Below, piece by piece: positions 9,376 through 16,540 of a stretch of DNA of 31,089 bases. The notes under the pieces were generated by a model that saw only the letters and a list, made by a program, of their open reading frames with translations, was not told the origin of the DNA and did not search any database. Each line of letters starts with the position of its first letter. The first letter of the stretch is position 1. Both the position numbers and the translations under genes were made by a program. The DNA comes from Anaerolineaceae bacterium (GTDB lineage: Bacteria > Chloroflexota > Anaerolineae > JAAYZQ01). Location: positions 1 through 31,089 of the forward strand of contig JAAYZQ010000266.1 in the NCBI GenBank assembly GCA_012514775.1, read 5' to 3'.

Positions 9376-9435
9376 GATCACCCTCTGGCCTGCCCCCCTG
9401 CGGCCGTCGATGGCCGCGAGGGCCAGGACCCTCCT

Positions 9436-9476
9436 CCCTTTGCCCTCACGCCCAACGGCTGCGTAAGGGCAAAGGG
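9436..9476. repeat. Long inverted repeat (hairpin 1, ehuB-ehuC gap)
   Basis: CCCTTTGCCCT at 9436-9446 pairs perfectly with AGGGCAAAGGG at 9466-9476. ACGC/GCGT extends the stem by 4 bp past one mismatch, leaving a loop of about 9 nt. No U-tract follows on the leftward transcript, so it is more likely an mRNA-stabilising or attenuating hairpin than a full terminator. Confidence 0.75.
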
Positions 9477-9485
9477 GGGGCCTTC

Positions 9486-9532
9486 CTGGAAGCCTGGGCC
9501 GACTACGGGGCCTGGCTTTGCCAGGCTTCCAG
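9486..9532. repeat. Inverted repeat (hairpin 2, ehuB-ehuC gap)
   Basis: CTGGAAGCCTGG at 9486-9497 pairs perfectly over 12 bp with CCAGGCTTCCAG at 9521-9532, with a 23-nt loop. It stands between hairpins 1 and 3 downstream of the ehuB stop. Confidence 0.75.
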
Positions 9533-9548
9533 GCCGCGCATAGATCGC

Positions 9549-9567
9549 AGCACGGCTAGTCCGTGCT
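9549..9567 (-). repeat. Hairpin directly after the ehuB stop
   Basis: AGCACGG-CTAGT-CCGTGCT, a perfect 7-bp stem, begins at the base following the TAG stop of ehuB on the leftward strand. It has no U-tract. Its position suits protection of the ehuB mRNA 3' end or partial termination. Confidence 0.65.
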
Positions 9568-10497
9568 CTACGGTTGCAGATCCAGATCCTTGTACTGGTC
9601 GGGGCAGCTCTCGGTCACCAGGGCCCCGCCAGGGAGCGTGTGCTCGCCAAAGCCCGGGAAGGGCTCATAGATCTTGAGCAGCAAGCCCTCTTCTTCGATC
9701 TTGTGCACCTCGGCGCTGAAGGCATTGCGCAGGTCCAGGTCTTCCATGCGGAAGGCGGTGCCCGAGTAGCCGGTGATGGGCTTGCCATCGATGACGGGGT
9801 CGGTGAAGGGCAGGGCCAGCTCCAGGTTCGGGTCCTCCGTCACGCCAAGGGTCTGGGCGAGGCCGATGGCCGTGGCGGTGAAGGCATCGATCTGGCCGGC
9901 CTGCATCCCGGCGACGCCTGACGGGTTGTCGGGGAAGAGCACGATCTGCTCTTCCTTGACCCCAACAGCCTTCATGTACTGCTCTTCAAAGTAGCCCGCG
10001 CCGGTGCCCACCTTGACGTCGGGATTGGCTGCAATGTCTTCGTAGCTGTGGAGGTTCAGGGGGTTGCCCTTCGGGACGATGAGCCCGCCGCCGACCTTGT
10101 AATCGGGGTCGGCAAACAGGGCTTGCTCGCAGCGCTCGGGCTTGATATACATGCCCGCGGTGATGGCATCGAACCGTCCGGCCTGGAGCCCGGGGATGAG
10201 TGCGCCGAATTCGGCCAGGACGCCTTCCATCTCCGGAATGCCGAGCCGCTGAAAGATCACGCGGGCCACTTCGACACCCTCGCCCGTCAGCTTGCCGTCT
10301 GGCTGGGCATAGGCGAACGGGTTCTCGTTGGCAAAGCCAACCCGGATGACACCTTCGCGCTTGACGCGCTCAAACGTGGTCTCGGGGACCTGTGTCGGGC
10401 TCGCCGGCGGTGCCTGCGGTTGCTCGGCCCCGCACGCCACGAGCGCCAACAGGATGGTGAGGCAAATCACAAGAGCAATCGTTTTCTGGGCTTTCAT
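9568..10497 (-). CDS. ehuB: Ectoine ABC transporter substrate-binding lipoprotein (EhuB-like)
   Basis: 309-residue extracytoplasmic binding protein (SBP family 3). The N-terminus has a hydrophobic signal ending in the lipobox LVAC with C22, followed by a Pro/Gln/Thr-rich linker, so it should be lipid-anchored on the outer face of the membrane. Diagnostic stretches match what I know of EhuB: GFANENPFAYA, KLTGEGVEVARVIFQRLG, GVLAEFGALIPGLQAGRFD, AGMYIKPERC, GNPLNLHSYEDIA and the FPDNPSGVAGMQAGQIDA block. It should bind ectoine or 5-hydroxyectoine for the EhuCDA importer. ATG 10497 has AGGAGG at about 7 bp. It lies 139 bp after the GntR regulator gene and may be co-transcribed with it. Specificity rests on sequence resemblance plus the degradation genes in the locus. 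Confidence 0.9.
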   Translation of the reverse strand: MKAQKTIALVICLTILLALVACGAEQPQAPPASPTQVPETTFERVKREGVIRVGFANENPFAYAQPDGKLTGEGVEVARVIFQRLGIPEMEGVLAEFGALIPGLQAGRFDAITAGMYIKPERCEQALFADPDYKVGGGLIVPKGNPLNLHSYEDIAANPDVKVGTGAGYFEEQYMKAVGVKEEQIVLFPDNPSGVAGMQAGQIDAFTATAIGLAQTLGVTEDPNLELALPFTDPVIDGKPITGYSGTAFRMEDLDLRNAFSAEVHKIEEEGLLLKIYEPFPGFGEHTLPGGALVTESCPDQYKDLDLQP

Positions 10498-10636
10498 TGG
10501 GTTCCTCCTTTGAACCAATCGCACTTCCAGCCAAGGTCGTACCCGTTACCGCGCTGACGCTTGTTTGCGATACATCACCTCCCTTTCGTCGGTGCTGGTG
10601 GCAATTGCCGCGGCAGGGCCGCCAGGGGCCCGCCGG

Positions 10637-11308
10637 TTATGGCTCCAGCACAGGAGCTTCTTCTGCCAACATTCGGTTGAGGTTCATGGCCAGGTGCCTG
10701 CAGCGTATCTGGCCCACGGTCCGCATGTCTCTGGCGCGCAGGGCGTCGACAACCTGCGTCACCTCGTCCACGACGTAATCGACCTCGTCGGCCCAGTTCA
10801 GCTCGGGCAAGAGCTGTAGCCACAGGCGCGCCGTCTGATAGTAGAGGATCTCTGACACCCTGCGCAGGGGCTCGTTGCTGATGAGGTCCAGCATCTTTTC
10901 CTGGAACGTGTTGTACAGCCTGGCCAGTGTCTCGGGGGCATAGTGGGTGCGCGTCTCGGCAACCTGCCTGCACAGGTCGCTAATGGCCTCCAGGTCCCTT
11001 TCCGAGGCGTGGACGACGGGACACAGCTCGCCCGTCACCTCGTGGAGCTTTTTTCGGAGGGCGTACACGTCCTTGAGCAGTTTGAGGTCGATGGTGGTGA
11101 CGATGGTGCCTATACCTCGCTTGGTTTCCACGAGGCCTTCAAACTCTAGCTGCTGCAGAATGCGGCGGATGGGGGTCCGGCTGACGCCAAATTCCTGGGC
11201 AAGCACGTTCTCGCTGAGCGCGGTGCCCGGGGGATAGCGAAGCAGGGTGATTCGGGTCCGCAGTTCGTCATAGATTTCTTGCAAGCTTAGCTCATCGCGC
11301 CTTTGCAT
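10637..11308 (-). CDS. GntR-family (FadR/FCD subfamily) transcriptional regulator
   Basis: 223-residue regulator. The N-terminal winged helix-turn-helix (about 10-75) contains LSENVLAQEFGVSRTPIRRILQQLEFEGLV and the wing GIGTIV; the rest is an all-helical FCD-type ligand-binding domain (about 85-215). ATG 11308 is preferred over a TTG at 11317 because the AAGGAA site would abut the latter. It is divergent from the methyltransferase/hydrolase operon and upstream of ehuB, so it probably controls both arms, with a pathway intermediate such as N-acetyl-diaminobutyrate or diaminobutyrate as a plausible ligand. Proteobacterial ectoine loci usually carry EnuR, a MocR-type GntR protein with an aminotransferase domain; this one lacks that domain. 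Its own start codon lies within candidate operator A, suggesting autoregulation. Confidence 0.88.
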   Translation of the reverse strand: MQRRDELSLQEIYDELRTRITLLRYPPGTALSENVLAQEFGVSRTPIRRILQQLEFEGLVETKRGIGTIVTTIDLKLLKDVYALRKKLHEVTGELCPVVHASERDLEAISDLCRQVAETRTHYAPETLARLYNTFQEKMLDLISNEPLRRVSEILYYQTARLWLQLLPELNWADEVDYVVDEVTQVVDALRARDMRTVGQIRCRHLAMNLNRMLAEEAPVLEP

Positions 11309-11313
11309 ACTTG
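11303..11313. promoter_or_regulatory. Candidate regulator operator A
   Basis: TTGCATACTTG overlaps the -35 of the rightward promoter and the start codon of the GntR gene. It shares TTGCATAC with the reverse complement of operator B. FadR/FCD regulators often bind TTGTATACAA-like palindromes. Confidence 0.45.
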
Positions 11314-11339
11314 ACAATTCCTTCCACAGCAGCTATAAT
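11311..11339 (+). promoter_or_regulatory. Sigma70-type promoter for mttB-doeA-doeB arm
   Basis: TTGACA at 11311-11316, 17 bp, TATAAT at 11334-11339. This is a perfect consensus and predicts a start near 11346 and a leader of about 157 nt before the methyltransferase gene. The -35 overlaps candidate operator A, which suits repression. Confidence 0.85.
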
Positions 11340-11365
11340 ACTGCCCGTATCCTGGTGGCATCCAG

Positions 11366-11377
11366 CTTGTATGCAAG
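11366..11377. promoter_or_regulatory. Candidate regulator operator B
   Basis: CTTGTATGCAAG, a near-perfect 12-bp palindrome, lies about 20 bp downstream of the rightward start and over the predicted leftward start of the GntR promoter. The form fits FCD-type GntR operators (TTGTATACAA). Confidence 0.55.
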
Positions 11378-11381
11378 TTAC

Positions 11382-11410
11382 ACTCTACCATAGGTTTTCG
11401 TGTTTGTCAA
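11382..11410 (-). promoter_or_regulatory. Promoter for GntR-ehuBCDA arm
   Basis: On the leftward strand TTGACA (11410-11405), 17 bp, then TAGAGT (11387-11382). The predicted start near 11375 falls inside operator B. Confidence 0.65.
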
Positions 11411-11502
11411 GCTGGAGGTGCGGTCGATTAAAAAAACGGGCAGACCTGGCAACGGGCCTCGCCGCGCAAGGATGTTTCAAAATCTCACCGAGAGGGTATG
11501 CA

Positions 11503-12951
11503 ATGGCTGGCATCAAAGAGTATCTACAGGTATTGAGTCCCGACCAGGTGGAGCAAATTCACCTGAATGCCCTCCGCGTGCTCGAGGAAGTGGGCGTCTG
11601 GCTGCCCAACCGGCGAGTTCTCGAGATTTTCGCCGATTCGGGTGCCACGGTCGACTTTCCCGGGCAGACGGTTCGCATCCCGGCCGACCTGGTCCAGGCA
11701 AGCATCGCCAAGTTTCCGCCCTGCTTCACGTGGCACGCCCGCAATCCGGCCAATACCATCGTCATGGACGGCACCCGCTCCTACTTTTCCTTCCCCGATT
11801 CGACGGTGCGCATCATCGACCTGGAGGGCAACCGCCGGCCGGGCACGGCCGCCGACGGCGAGGACATCTGCCGGCTGTGCGACGCGCTGCCCAACATGGC
11901 CATCGCCTCCACCGGCGTCAACCCCCCGGACATGCCCAACATGGTGCTGGAGGCGTGGCTGACCCGGACGATGTACACCCACACCAGCAAGCCCATCTAT
12001 GGCACCTGCCGCAACGCCGAGGTCTCGAACATGACGCTGCGCATGGCCGAGGTGGTGGCCGGTTGCTGCCCCCACCTGCCCCCGGGCCAGCTCCCGCTGG
12101 CCATCATCACCAACCCCGTCAGCCCGCTCTACAACGAGCCCGGGCAGCTCGAGGGGATGATGGTCTACCTGGAGCGAGGGCTGCCCGTCTCGATCTCGCC
12201 CGAGGTCCAGGCGGGGGCCACCGGCCCGGCGACGCTGGCCGGCACCATGGTCCAGCAGACGGCCGAGTTCCTGGCCCACGCCACCCTGGCGCAGTTGGTC
12301 AGCCCCGGCGTCTCGGTTATCTATGGCACCGTCTCCAGCGTGTTCGACATGAAAAAGATGATGCTGCCCTACGGCGCCCCCGAGGCCGACCTGTTGGCCA
12401 TCGCCACGGTGCAGATGGCCCGCTACTATGGCATTCCCGCCCGCACCACCGGCGGCTCGTCCGACGCCAATGCCCTGGGCATGGAGGCCGGCATCGACAG
12501 CCTCATGAGCACGCTCCTGGGCATGCTGGCCGGCAGCAGCTTTGTCCTGCACGGGGCGGGCGAGATGGAGAACACGATGACCGTCAGCTACGAGAAGCTC
12601 CTGGTCGACGAAGAGGTCATCAGCATGGCGCGCCGCATCGTCGACGGCATCGAGGTGACACCCGAAACCCTGGCCTTTGACGTCATCCGCAAGGTTGGCC
12701 CCCGGGGCGACTTTTTCGGCGAGAAACACACCCTGCACCACTTTCGTCGCGAGCAGTTCATGCCCGGCCTCATCGTCCGCGACAAGTACGAAACGTGGGA
12801 GGCGGCGGGCAGCAAGCGCGCCGAGGAGCGCGCCCGCGACCGCGCGAAAGAGATCCTGGCCACCCACCAGCCCGATCCCCTGCCCGACGATGTCGTCCGC
12901 GAGCTGGACGCCATCTATACTTCCGTCCTTCGTTCCGAAGGCGTGGCGTAG
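11503..12951 (+). CDS. MttB-family (trimethylamine methyltransferase superfamily) protein, non-pyrrolysine
   Basis: 482-residue member of the MttB superfamily. These enzymes move a methyl group from a quaternary or tertiary amine to a corrinoid protein; those without pyrrolysine act on substrates such as glycine betaine, proline betaine or carnitine. The family TIM-barrel body is visible through the GGSSDANALGMEAGIDSL and GEMENTMTVSYEKLLVDEE-like segments (about 325-375) and the FFGEKHTLHHFRREQF block (about 407-422). There is no in-frame TAG, so no pyrrolysine. ATG 11503 follows GAGAGG at 7 bp. It is first in the rightward operon, 9 bp before an M24 hydrolase. No corrinoid protein or corrinoid methyltransferase gene is visible in the window. 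A role in using a methylated compatible solute beside ectoine is inferred. Confidence 0.85.
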   Translation: MAGIKEYLQVLSPDQVEQIHLNALRVLEEVGVWLPNRRVLEIFADSGATVDFPGQTVRIPADLVQASIAKFPPCFTWHARNPANTIVMDGTRSYFSFPDSTVRIIDLEGNRRPGTAADGEDICRLCDALPNMAIASTGVNPPDMPNMVLEAWLTRTMYTHTSKPIYGTCRNAEVSNMTLRMAEVVAGCCPHLPPGQLPLAIITNPVSPLYNEPGQLEGMMVYLERGLPVSISPEVQAGATGPATLAGTMVQQTAEFLAHATLAQLVSPGVSVIYGTVSSVFDMKKMMLPYGAPEADLLAIATVQMARYYGIPARTTGGSSDANALGMEAGIDSLMSTLLGMLAGSSFVLHGAGEMENTMTVSYEKLLVDEEVISMARRIVDGIEVTPETLAFDVIRKVGPRGDFFGEKHTLHHFRREQFMPGLIVRDKYETWEAAGSKRAEERARDRAKEILATHQPDPLPDDVVRELDAIYTSVLRSEGVA

Positions 12952-12960
12952 AGGTGCAGC

Positions 12961-14130
12961 ATGGAAGGCTATCCCATGGGGCAACCGCCCTTTTTCCCGC
13001 CTGAGGAGTACGAATCGCGTCTGCGCGCCGTCCGCCAGAGCATGGTCGAGCGCCAGCTCGACGGCCTCCTGGTGTCGGTGCCCGAGAACATCTATTACCT
13101 GGCCGGCGTCAGCCACTGGGGCTATTTCGCCACCCACCTGCTGATCGTGCCCGCCGAGGGCAGGCCGACCATCGTCGCCCGGTCCATGGAGCAGGTGACC
13201 ATGGACCTGCAGTTGAACAACGTCGATTTCACCGGCTTTGGCGACCTGGACGACCCGGCAGTGACCGTCGGCCAGGTCCTGAACCGGGCCGGCCTGGGCT
13301 CCGGCCGCCTGGGCATGGAAAAGAACAGCCTGTTCCTGACGCCTGCCCTGGCGGAGCGCATCGTGGCCGGCGTGCCCGGCGCCCAGTGGTGCGACGCCTC
13401 CGACCTGGTGTACCACCACCGGGTGGCCCAGTCGCCGCTGGAGCAGGCCTACACGCGCCGGGCGGCGGTCGTCACCGACGCCATGATGCAGGCGGCCATC
13501 GACACGGCCCACGCCGGCGTCAGCGAAAAGGAGGTGGCCGTCGAGGTGCACCGGGCCATGGTCGAGGCCGGCGGCGAGTTCCCCGGCTTTGGGCCGTTCA
13601 TCCGCTCCACGCCGACCCTGGGCCAGGAGCACGGCACGTGGACCGACCGGGTCCTGGAAGACGGCGACGTGCTCTTTGTCGAGCTGTCGGGCTGCGTGGC
13701 CCGCTACCACGCGCCCATGGGCCGGCTGCTGTTCGTAGGCCACGCCCCCGATAGCGCCCGCCGGATCGAGCCCGTCTGCCTGGAGGCCATGGACGCCGTC
13801 GTGCGGACCGCCCGGCCGGGCGTCACGGCCGACACGGTCTACCAGGCATGGCAGGATCGTGTGGACGCTGCCGGTCTGTCACACTATCGCCGCCACCACT
13901 GCGGCTACATGGTGGGCATCGCCTTTCCGCCCGCGTGGTCGGGCGGGGGTGTGCCGGTGGGGCTGCGCCACAACAGCCCCATGATCCTGCGCGCCGGGAT
14001 GGTCTTTCACCTGATGTCGTGGCTGATGCATTCGGGCCACGGGGACTATTTTGTTTCTCACGCCGCCATCGTCACCGACGACGGATGCGAGGTGCTGACG
14101 ACGATTCCGCAGCACCTGCAGGTCGTGTAG
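12961..14130 (+). CDS. M24-family ectoine hydrolase-like protein, copy 1
   Basis: 389-residue creatinase/prolidase-fold protein: an N-terminal creatinase domain (about 15-145, with YYLAGVSHWG) and a C-terminal pita-bread domain (about 155-385). The metal ligands of true M24 aminopeptidases are not kept: where they have a D-x-D/SDxTR pattern this has VELSGCVARYHAPMGR near residues 240-255. The YHAPM pattern resembles ectoine hydrolase DoeA/EutD and creatinase, which need no metal. DoeA opens the ectoine ring to N-acetyl-2,4-diaminobutyrate. ATG 12961 has GAGGTG at 4 bp; an in-frame ATG at 12976 behind GGAAGG is an alternative. It follows the methyltransferase by 9 bp and precedes a second paralogue. 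It is less like canonical DoeA than copy 2, so it may have another specificity or partner copy 2. Confidence 0.8.
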   Translation: MEGYPMGQPPFFPPEEYESRLRAVRQSMVERQLDGLLVSVPENIYYLAGVSHWGYFATHLLIVPAEGRPTIVARSMEQVTMDLQLNNVDFTGFGDLDDPAVTVGQVLNRAGLGSGRLGMEKNSLFLTPALAERIVAGVPGAQWCDASDLVYHHRVAQSPLEQAYTRRAAVVTDAMMQAAIDTAHAGVSEKEVAVEVHRAMVEAGGEFPGFGPFIRSTPTLGQEHGTWTDRVLEDGDVLFVELSGCVARYHAPMGRLLFVGHAPDSARRIEPVCLEAMDAVVRTARPGVTADTVYQAWQDRVDAAGLSHYRRHHCGYMVGIAFPPAWSGGGVPVGLRHNSPMILRAGMVFHLMSWLMHSGHGDYFVSHAAIVTDDGCEVLTTIPQHLQVV

Positions 14131-14170
14131 GCGCCGTGTGGCCAATCGCATTCACAATGGAGGTGAATTG

Positions 14171-15328
14171 ATGCGAAACCGAAACGATCTCCCTTTCCCG
14201 ATGTTCGAGTACGAGCGCAGGCTGGGGGAGCTGCGCCAGCGCATGGAGGCCCACGACCTGGCGGCCATGTTGGTCACCACCCCCGAGAATATCTGCTATC
14301 TGACCGGATTCGACAGCGTCGGCCACTATTACTTTAACTGCGTGGTGGTGCCCGCCCAGGGCGAGCCCTTCGCGGTGCCGCGCCGCCTGGAGAATAGCGG
14401 TATGCAGCTCCTGACCTGGATCGAGGTCAGCCGGCCCTACGACGATTCGTCGGACCCCATGGACGTCCTGGCGCAGGCCCTGGAAGAGTTCGGCCTGCAC
14501 ACCGGGCGCCTGGGCTACGAGAAGGACTGCTGGTTCTTTACCGCGTCGCTCCAGGAGCGGCTCTTCCAGAAGTTGCCCCGGGCGACCTTTGTCAACTGCG
14601 CGGGCCTGGTGGAGCAGGGCCGCCTCATCAAGTCGGACCTGGAGATCGAGCTCATGCGCCGCGTGGCGGCCACCACGGCGGCGGGCGTGCAGGCCGGCAT
14701 CGACGCGACCTGCGCCGGCGCGAGCGAGAACGACGTGGCGGCCGAGGTGCACTATGCCATGATCAAGGCCGGCAGCGAGTGGCCGGCCATCTCGCCCTTT
14801 ATCGCCTCCGGGCCGCGGGGCTACATCGGGCACGCCACGTGGGCGGGGCGCGTCATCGAGCCCGAGGAATTTGTCTTCCTGGAGATCTCGGGCGCCATCA
14901 AGCGCTACCACGCTCCCATGATGCGCACGGTCTATGTCGGCATTCCGCCGCAGGCCGTGCTCGACGGGGAGAAGGTGGTCCTGGAGGCCTTTGACGCCTG
15001 CATGGAGGCCATCAAGCCGGGCGTTCCCGCCGGCGACATCGACGCCCTGTCCCGCCGGATCATAGGCAACTCGAGCTTTGGCGCCGAGCAGGCGTCGCGC
15101 ACGGCCTACTCGGTGGGCATTGGCCTGCCGCCCGACTGGGGCGAGGGCCAGATCCTGAGCATGCAGCTCGGCGAGACCCGGCCCCTGCAGGCCAACATGA
15201 CGTTCCACCTGCTGCCCTGGGTCCAGATCCCGGGCAAGGGCTCGCTGGGCATCACCGAGACCGTTCGCGTGACGCCCACGGGCTGCGAGCGGATCACCAC
15301 TTTCGAGCGGCGGCTTTTTGCGAAATAG
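14171..15328 (+). CDS. doeA: Ectoine hydrolase (DoeA/EutD-like M24 protein), copy 2
   Basis: 385-residue creatinase-fold hydrolase expected to hydrolyse the ectoine ring to N-acetyl-L-2,4-diaminobutyrate in the cytoplasm. The N-terminal domain has ENICYLTGFDSVGHYYF. The active domain has LEISGAIKRYHAPMMRT near residues 235-251 in place of metal ligands. The C-terminal YSVGIGLPPDWGEG, FHLLPWVQIPG and ITETVRVTPTGCE stretches are characteristic of DoeA/EutD. GGAGG lies 7 bp before ATG 14171. It sits 40 bp after copy 1 and 39 bp before the DoeB-like gene, matching the eutD-eutE order of known ectoine operons. Confidence in DoeA-like function is good because deacetylase and importer are adjacent. 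Confidence 0.86.
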   Translation: MRNRNDLPFPMFEYERRLGELRQRMEAHDLAAMLVTTPENICYLTGFDSVGHYYFNCVVVPAQGEPFAVPRRLENSGMQLLTWIEVSRPYDDSSDPMDVLAQALEEFGLHTGRLGYEKDCWFFTASLQERLFQKLPRATFVNCAGLVEQGRLIKSDLEIELMRRVAATTAAGVQAGIDATCAGASENDVAAEVHYAMIKAGSEWPAISPFIASGPRGYIGHATWAGRVIEPEEFVFLEISGAIKRYHAPMMRTVYVGIPPQAVLDGEKVVLEAFDACMEAIKPGVPAGDIDALSRRIIGNSSFGAEQASRTAYSVGIGLPPDWGEGQILSMQLGETRPLQANMTFHLLPWVQIPGKGSLGITETVRVTPTGCERITTFERRLFAK

Positions 15329-15367
15329 CGGTGCCGGGGGCCGGCCCGGACGAGGGGAGAGAGCGAC

Positions 15368-16399
15368 ATGGCAGACGTGGAATCGCCCATCACCACCGAT
15401 CTCGACCTGGAGCGAGACGGGAAACAGGTATCCTATCTGCGCGTGCCCCACTCGCGCAACGATTCGGCCTGGGGCTCGATCCTGATCCCCATCACCCTCG
15501 TCCGGAACGGCCCCGGCCCGACGGTCCTCTTCACGGGGGGCGTTCACGGCGACGAGTACGAGGGGCCCGTCGTCCTCTCCCGGCTGAGCCGGGAGCTGGA
15601 GCCGGAGCAGATCCAGGGGCGGGTGATCATCATCCCGGCCCTCAACCTGCCGGCCAGCCTGGCCGGGCGCCGGCTCTCGCCGGTGGACGGCAAGGACCTG
15701 AACCGCGTCTTCCCCGGCAGCCCCTCGGGCACCATGTCGCAGATCATTGCCGACTATGTCCAGAGGGCCCTGCTGCCCCTGTGCGACGCCGTGGTGGACC
15801 TGCACGCGGGCGGCTATTCGCTGCGGTTCGTGCCCTATATCAGCATGCACTACCTGGACGACCGGGCGCTGACGGAGCGGACCTTTGCCGCCCTCAAGGC
15901 GTTCAACGCCCCCGTGGGGCTGATCATCAAGGAGACGAGCGGCCAGGGCCTCATCGACTACGAGGTGGAGGCCATGGGCAAGGTGTTCCTGTGCGCCGAG
16001 CTGGGGGGCGGGGGCATGCTGTCGACCGAGACGCTGCGCATCACCCGCGACGGCGTCTACAACCTGCTGGCCCACTTTGGGATGTTCTGCGAGCCGCTGC
16101 CCACCACGCCCCGGCCCGAGGCGGCGGCCTGCCGGCTCATGGAGGTGCCCGACCCCAGTTACTACCACGTCGCCACCGTCTCGGGCGTCTACGAGCCGTT
16201 CGTCGACCTGGGCGAGCCGGTGGAGGCCGGGCAGTTGCTGGGGCAGGTGCACGCCCTGGAGGACACGGCGCGACCGCCGCAGCCCGTCGCCGCGCAGCAG
16301 TCCGGCCTGCTCCTGGGCGTCCGCGCGCCGGCCCGGGTCGAGCGGGGGGATTGCCTGGGGGTGGTGGGCCGGGACCTGGTATTCCATCAAATGACGTAA
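15368..16399 (+). CDS. doeB: N-acetyl-L-2,4-diaminobutyrate deacetylase (DoeB/EutE-like, AstE/AspA family)
   Basis: 343-residue zinc carboxypeptidase-like deacylase of the succinylglutamate desuccinylase/aspartoacylase family. Zinc ligands are H60 and E63 in GGVHGDEYEGP and H146 in DLHAGG. The substrate-binding block is KDLNRVFPG (N112, R113) and the candidate general base is E211 in CAELGGGG. LRVPHSRNDSAWGSILIPIT, NAPVGL and the C-terminal beta domain closely resemble DoeB/EutE as I know them. The reaction is N-acetyl-diaminobutyrate + water to diaminobutyrate + acetate. ATG 15368 follows GGGGAGAGAG. It is the last gene of the rightward arm; its product would feed the aminotransferase on the leftward arm. 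This is one of the strongest markers that the locus degrades ectoine. Confidence 0.9.
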   Translation: MADVESPITTDLDLERDGKQVSYLRVPHSRNDSAWGSILIPITLVRNGPGPTVLFTGGVHGDEYEGPVVLSRLSRELEPEQIQGRVIIIPALNLPASLAGRRLSPVDGKDLNRVFPGSPSGTMSQIIADYVQRALLPLCDAVVDLHAGGYSLRFVPYISMHYLDDRALTERTFAALKAFNAPVGLIIKETSGQGLIDYEVEAMGKVFLCAELGGGGMLSTETLRITRDGVYNLLAHFGMFCEPLPTTPRPEAAACRLMEVPDPSYYHVATVSGVYEPFVDLGEPVEAGQLLGQVHALEDTARPPQPVAAQQSGLLLGVRAPARVERGDCLGVVGRDLVFHQMT

Positions 16400-16439
16400 G
16401 CTCTTCCATCGTTTGCCCGATGTACTCCGGGTCCCCACG

Positions 16440-16448
16440 TGCTATCAT
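16440..16448 (+). promoter_or_regulatory. Possible extended -10 promoter for CHAT-STAND-FHA genes
   Basis: TGCTATCAT fits an extended -10 (TGnTATAAT) in the 141-bp gap before the CHAT gene. There is no good -35 at the right distance (TTGCCC lies 24 bp away), so this is tentative. Confidence 0.35.
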
Positions 16449-16540
16449 GGGGCGGCAGGGGTTGGCCCTCCCCTGCGTCGTTGGCGTTCCCGCGTGCGGT
16501 GCGCCCTGTGGACCTCCCATCCCTGCCCGGAGTGAGCGAC

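Noticed and set aside
11346..11502. Riboswitch (for example cobalamin) in the methyltransferase leader
   Set aside because: I see no B12-box or other conserved riboswitch core, only the possible operator and an A-run.
14171..15328. Xaa-Pro dipeptidase function for the M24 proteins
   Set aside because: The metal-binding Asp/Asp/His/Glu/Glu pattern is not kept, and neighbours match ectoine hydrolase loci.
16413..16448. TTGCCC/TATCAT as a standard promoter before the CHAT gene
   Set aside because: The 24-bp spacing is too long; only the extended -10 reading is kept, at low confidence.
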